Below the pieces are notes generated by a model. That model was given only the letters and a program-made list of their open reading frames with translations, ran no database searches and was not told where the DNA came from. A program made the translations under genes and the position numbers. 7,581 bases of DNA. Source: JAVBKA01 sp031546715 (GTDB lineage Bacteria > Bacillota > Clostridia > Oscillospirales > UBA929). This document shows, piece by piece, positions 6,221 to 7,581 of the stretch; position 1 is the first letter of the stretch, and the number at the start of each line of letters is the position of its first letter. The DNA lies in the NCBI GenBank assembly GCA_031546715.1, contig JAVBKA010000116.1:1-7581 (forward strand). Reading direction: 5' to 3'.

Positions 6221-7120
6221 ATGAAAAAGATTCGTGCGGCAATTATAGGGTACGGCAATGTCGGCTCTGAGGTGCTTAGGTGTATATTACATTCCCCCGA
6301 TTTTGAGCTTGCGGGAGTTGTCAGGAGAAACGCTGTTAAGCCTGAAGCCGAGCTGCAAGACGTAATTGTTACAGACGACATAGGAAAGCTCCAAACCGTA
6401 GACATAGCAATCCTCTGCCAGCCCTCACGGCTTGTTCCAAATGCCTCCGCAGAGCTTTCAAAACAAGGCTACAGCACTGTTGACAGCTTTGATATTCATA
6501 GCGAAATAGTGTCCTATCGAAAAGGTCAGCACGAGATTACAAAGGACAACAGGACCGTAAGCGTAATCGCCGCAGGCTGGGACCCCGGCACAGACTCAGT
6601 AATGAGAGCTGTTTTTGAAGCAATGGCACCTCAAAACAGCATGTATACCAATTTTGGTCCCGGCATGAGCATGGGGCATACTGTCGCCGCCAAGGCAATC
6701 AGCGGCGTTAAAAACGCCCTGTCAATGACACTTCCGGCAGGAAAAGGCAAACACGACCGTCGTGTTTATGTAGAGCTTTGCGATGGCGCAAGCCCTGATG
6801 ATGTCTCAGCACTGCTAAAAGCTGATGCGTACTTTGCCCATGACAACACAGAGGTAGTATTTGTAGAAGATGTGTCAAGCCTTATTGACAGCACCCACGG
6901 CGTTTTACTTGAATGCGAAGGCGTTCAGCACGGACACGAGAACCCCATAACCCTTGAATACCGCATGAGAGGCTGTAACCCCGCCCTAACAGCCCAGATT
7001 ATGGTCTCCTGCGCCCGCGCCGCCACCAAACTCCCCTCCGGCTGCTATACCATGATAGAAATCCCCCCCGTCGCACTGCTTGCCGGGGATGCGGAGGAGA
7101 TTGTGAGGAGGTTGGTGTAG
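6221..7120 (+). CDS. ddh: meso-Diaminopimelate D-dehydrogenase
   Basis: This 299-residue NADP-dependent enzyme converts L-tetrahydrodipicolinate plus ammonia directly to meso-diaminopimelate (reversibly), bypassing the succinylase or acetylase branch, and feeds peptidoglycan and lysine. The Rossmann motif GYGNVG is at residues 10-15 and VVRR at 33-36, with arginines suited to the NADP 2'-phosphate. Family motifs follow: AGWDPGTDS (118-126), FGPGMSMGH (145-153), the basic HDRRVYVEL (178-186) and NPALTAQIMV (253-262) near the substrate site. At 299 residues it is shorter than the roughly 320-residue Corynebacterium enzyme and resembles the shorter form known from Symbiobacterium, which accepts other 2-keto acids; that subgroup assignment is inferred. 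The start at 6221 has AAGGCGGTG ending four bases upstream; an in-frame ATG at 6197 lacks a site. The last 140 bases are visibly more C- and G-rich than the rest. Confidence 0.93.
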   Translation: MKKIRAAIIGYGNVGSEVLRCILHSPDFELAGVVRRNAVKPEAELQDVIVTDDIGKLQTVDIAILCQPSRLVPNASAELSKQGYSTVDSFDIHSEIVSYRKGQHEITKDNRTVSVIAAGWDPGTDSVMRAVFEAMAPQNSMYTNFGPGMSMGHTVAAKAISGVKNALSMTLPAGKGKHDRRVYVELCDGASPDDVSALLKADAYFAHDNTEVVFVEDVSSLIDSTHGVLLECEGVQHGHENPITLEYRMRGCNPALTAQIMVSCARAATKLPSGCYTMIEIPPVALLAGDAEEIVRRLV

Positions 7121-7127
7121 TGGTGGT

Positions 7128-7151
7128 GGGTGCTCGCCTGGGTGCTCGCCA
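7128..7151 (+). repeat. 12-base GC-rich tandem repeat downstream of ddh
   Basis: Two tandem 12-base units, GGGTGCTCGCCT and GGGTGCTCGCCA, begin eight bases after the ddh stop codon. The second unit forms a small hairpin with the following bases: GGGTG (7140-7144), loop CTCGC, CACCC (7150-7154). No T-run follows, so this is not a standard intrinsic terminator. It could be the remnant of a dispersed GC-rich repeat family. Confidence 0.7.
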
Positions 7152-7188
7152 CCCGCAGTCAGAAAATTGCACGAAAGGGGTGAATCCA

Positions 7189-7212
7189 ATGGGTCATATA
7201 ATCGCAGCCTAA
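7189..7212 (+). CDS. Possible 7-codon leader frame upstream of the membrane protein
   Basis: ATG at 7189 opens a seven-residue frame (MGHIIAA) ending in TAA, preceded by AAAGGGGTGA with about six bases of spacing, which is a credible ribosome binding site. It ends 22 bases before the 86-residue membrane-protein start. The peptide has no run of a single regulatory amino acid. The frame also contains TATAAT (7197-7202), so the same bases may instead be a -10 box. Real translation is uncertain. Confidence 0.2.
   Translation: MGHIIAA
7197..7202 (+). promoter_or_regulatory. Possible -10 box for the small membrane protein gene
   Basis: A perfect TATAAT lies about 32 bases before the ATG at 7235. 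No acceptable -35 box is found at 16-18 bases; the nearest, TTGCAC at 7167-7172, is too far (24 bases) and matches poorly. It could be an activator-dependent promoter or chance. Otherwise the gene would be read with ddh. Confidence 0.3.
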
Positions 7213-7234
7213 AATAATTTAGGAGGTGCTTTAA

Positions 7235-7495
7235 ATGCTTTATTTCCTACACATACTTATCATACTTATCGCAGTATCCGTGGGGATTCTACTGACAAAA
7301 CTGGTTCTATTTCTATGGGGCAAGTTTGGCTCTAAACTTGGCATTGACAAATCGATTATGATACTTCTGGTGGTAATAATTTGGCTAGTTGCTGCATTCC
7401 ATATTTTTTCAGCAATTTCGGTTATCTTTACGGCAATTACACTTCCGAAAGATATGCCACCAGTAGTTCCTTCGCCGTTTATTCGAATACCATAA
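7235..7495 (+). CDS. Small two-helix membrane protein, unknown
   Basis: An 86-residue, strongly hydrophobic protein. Helix one spans about residues 2-28, a short basic loop (GKFGSKLGIDK, 29-39) follows, helix two spans about 41-70, and a proline-rich tail (PKDMPPVVPSPFIRIP) ends the protein. The loop charge suggests that it faces the cytoplasm, with both termini outside. The start is well supported by AGGAGGTG (7221-7228), a near-perfect anti-ribosomal match six bases upstream. There are no cysteines, no catalytic motif and no recognised family. Neighbours give little help: ddh lies 114 bases upstream on the same strand, and a hairpin or another small frame follows at once. The strong ribosome binding site and clean membrane topology argue that it is a real gene. 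A holin-like or regulatory small protein is possible but unsupported. Confidence 0.72.
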   Translation: MLYFLHILIILIAVSVGILLTKLVLFLWGKFGSKLGIDKSIMILLVVIIWLVAAFHIFSAISVIFTAITLPKDMPPVVPSPFIRIP

Positions 7496-7497
7496 GA

Positions 7498-7581
7498 ATG
7501 ACAACGTCACACTATCATCACTCAGAGGGCGTCAGCTATGGCGTCCTCTTTGCAAGTATTACAGCCGTTGACAATCTTTTA
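7498..7581 (+). CDS. Possible start of a further small gene, cut by the window edge
   Basis: ATG at 7498, two bases after the stop of the membrane-protein gene, opens a frame with no stop for the 28 codons to the window edge (begins MTTSHYHHSEGVSYG). No ribosome binding site is visible, so it would need re-initiation after the upstream gene. The same bases hold a hairpin that could be a terminator. Only the sequence beyond 7581 can decide. Confidence 0.22.
   Translation, partial: MTTSHYHHSEGVSYGVLFASITAVDNLL
7524..7549 (+). terminator. Terminator-like hairpin after the small membrane protein gene
   Basis: AGAGGGCGTC (7524-7533) pairs with GGCGTCCTCT (7540-7549) over ten base pairs, including two G-T wobbles, around a six-base loop (AGCTAT). 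It lies 28 bases after the stop codon. Only TTT immediately follows the stem, with a further TATT later, so as an intrinsic terminator it would be weak. Confidence 0.35.

Noticed and set aside
7121..7183. Read-through of the ddh TAG stop into a 20-codon extension ending at TGA
   Set aside because: The extension (WWWVLAWVLA...) is simply the translated GC-rich repeat, and the protein already has the family's full length at the TAG.
1..7581. tRNA, rRNA, CRISPR array, transposase or phage genes
   Set aside because: No cloverleaf, rRNA-like segment, regularly spaced repeat or recombinase motif was seen on either strand.

Overview
The window looks like a chromosomal segment of a Gram-positive Firmicute, most probably a member of Clostridia. 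The reasons are strong GGAGG/GGCGG-type ribosome binding sites, moderate base composition, a TagO/MnaA-type wall-polymer gene pair, a single-step meso-diaminopimelate dehydrogenase, and a lipobox lipoprotein with no outer-membrane genes in sight. The species cannot be named from this stretch. No tRNA, rRNA, CRISPR array, transposase or phage gene was seen, and no stretch over 300 bases lacks a gene.

Positions 1-4826 (minus strand, read right to left) hold a tightly packed gene string. It runs trpS (tryptophanyl-tRNA synthetase), a TagO/WecA-type undecaprenyl-phosphate GlcNAc-1-phosphate transferase, a UDP-GlcNAc 2-epimerase (MnaA/WecB), an unknown membrane-anchored extracytoplasmic protein, and an unknown lipoprotein. 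The first four genes overlap one another by 1, 8 and 4 bases. A 70-base gap with a strong ribosome binding site precedes the lipoprotein. TagO and MnaA would supply lipid-linked GlcNAc and UDP-ManNAc, which start a wall teichoic acid or other secondary wall polymer. The two exported proteins look like LolA/RseB-type folds by their sequence pattern. They are the least understood part of the window and could act in envelope or spore-cortex biology.

Positions 4910-6094 (minus) encode a fold-type I PLP aminotransferase of the LysN/2-aminoadipate transaminase group. Positions 6221-7120 (plus) encode a 299-residue meso-diaminopimelate dehydrogenase (ddh). The two genes are divergent, and their predicted promoters are interleaved: the two -35 boxes lie two bases apart and each promoter has 17-base spacing. 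This suggests mutually exclusive or co-regulated expression of two amino-acid genes, with ddh providing the diaminopimelate for peptidoglycan and lysine.

Positions 7121-7581 contain a GC-rich 12-base tandem repeat just after ddh, a possible 7-codon leader frame that coincides with a TATAAT box, and an 86-residue two-helix membrane protein of unknown function with a perfect AGGAGGTG ribosome binding site. The right edge holds either a weak terminator-like hairpin or the start of another small gene.
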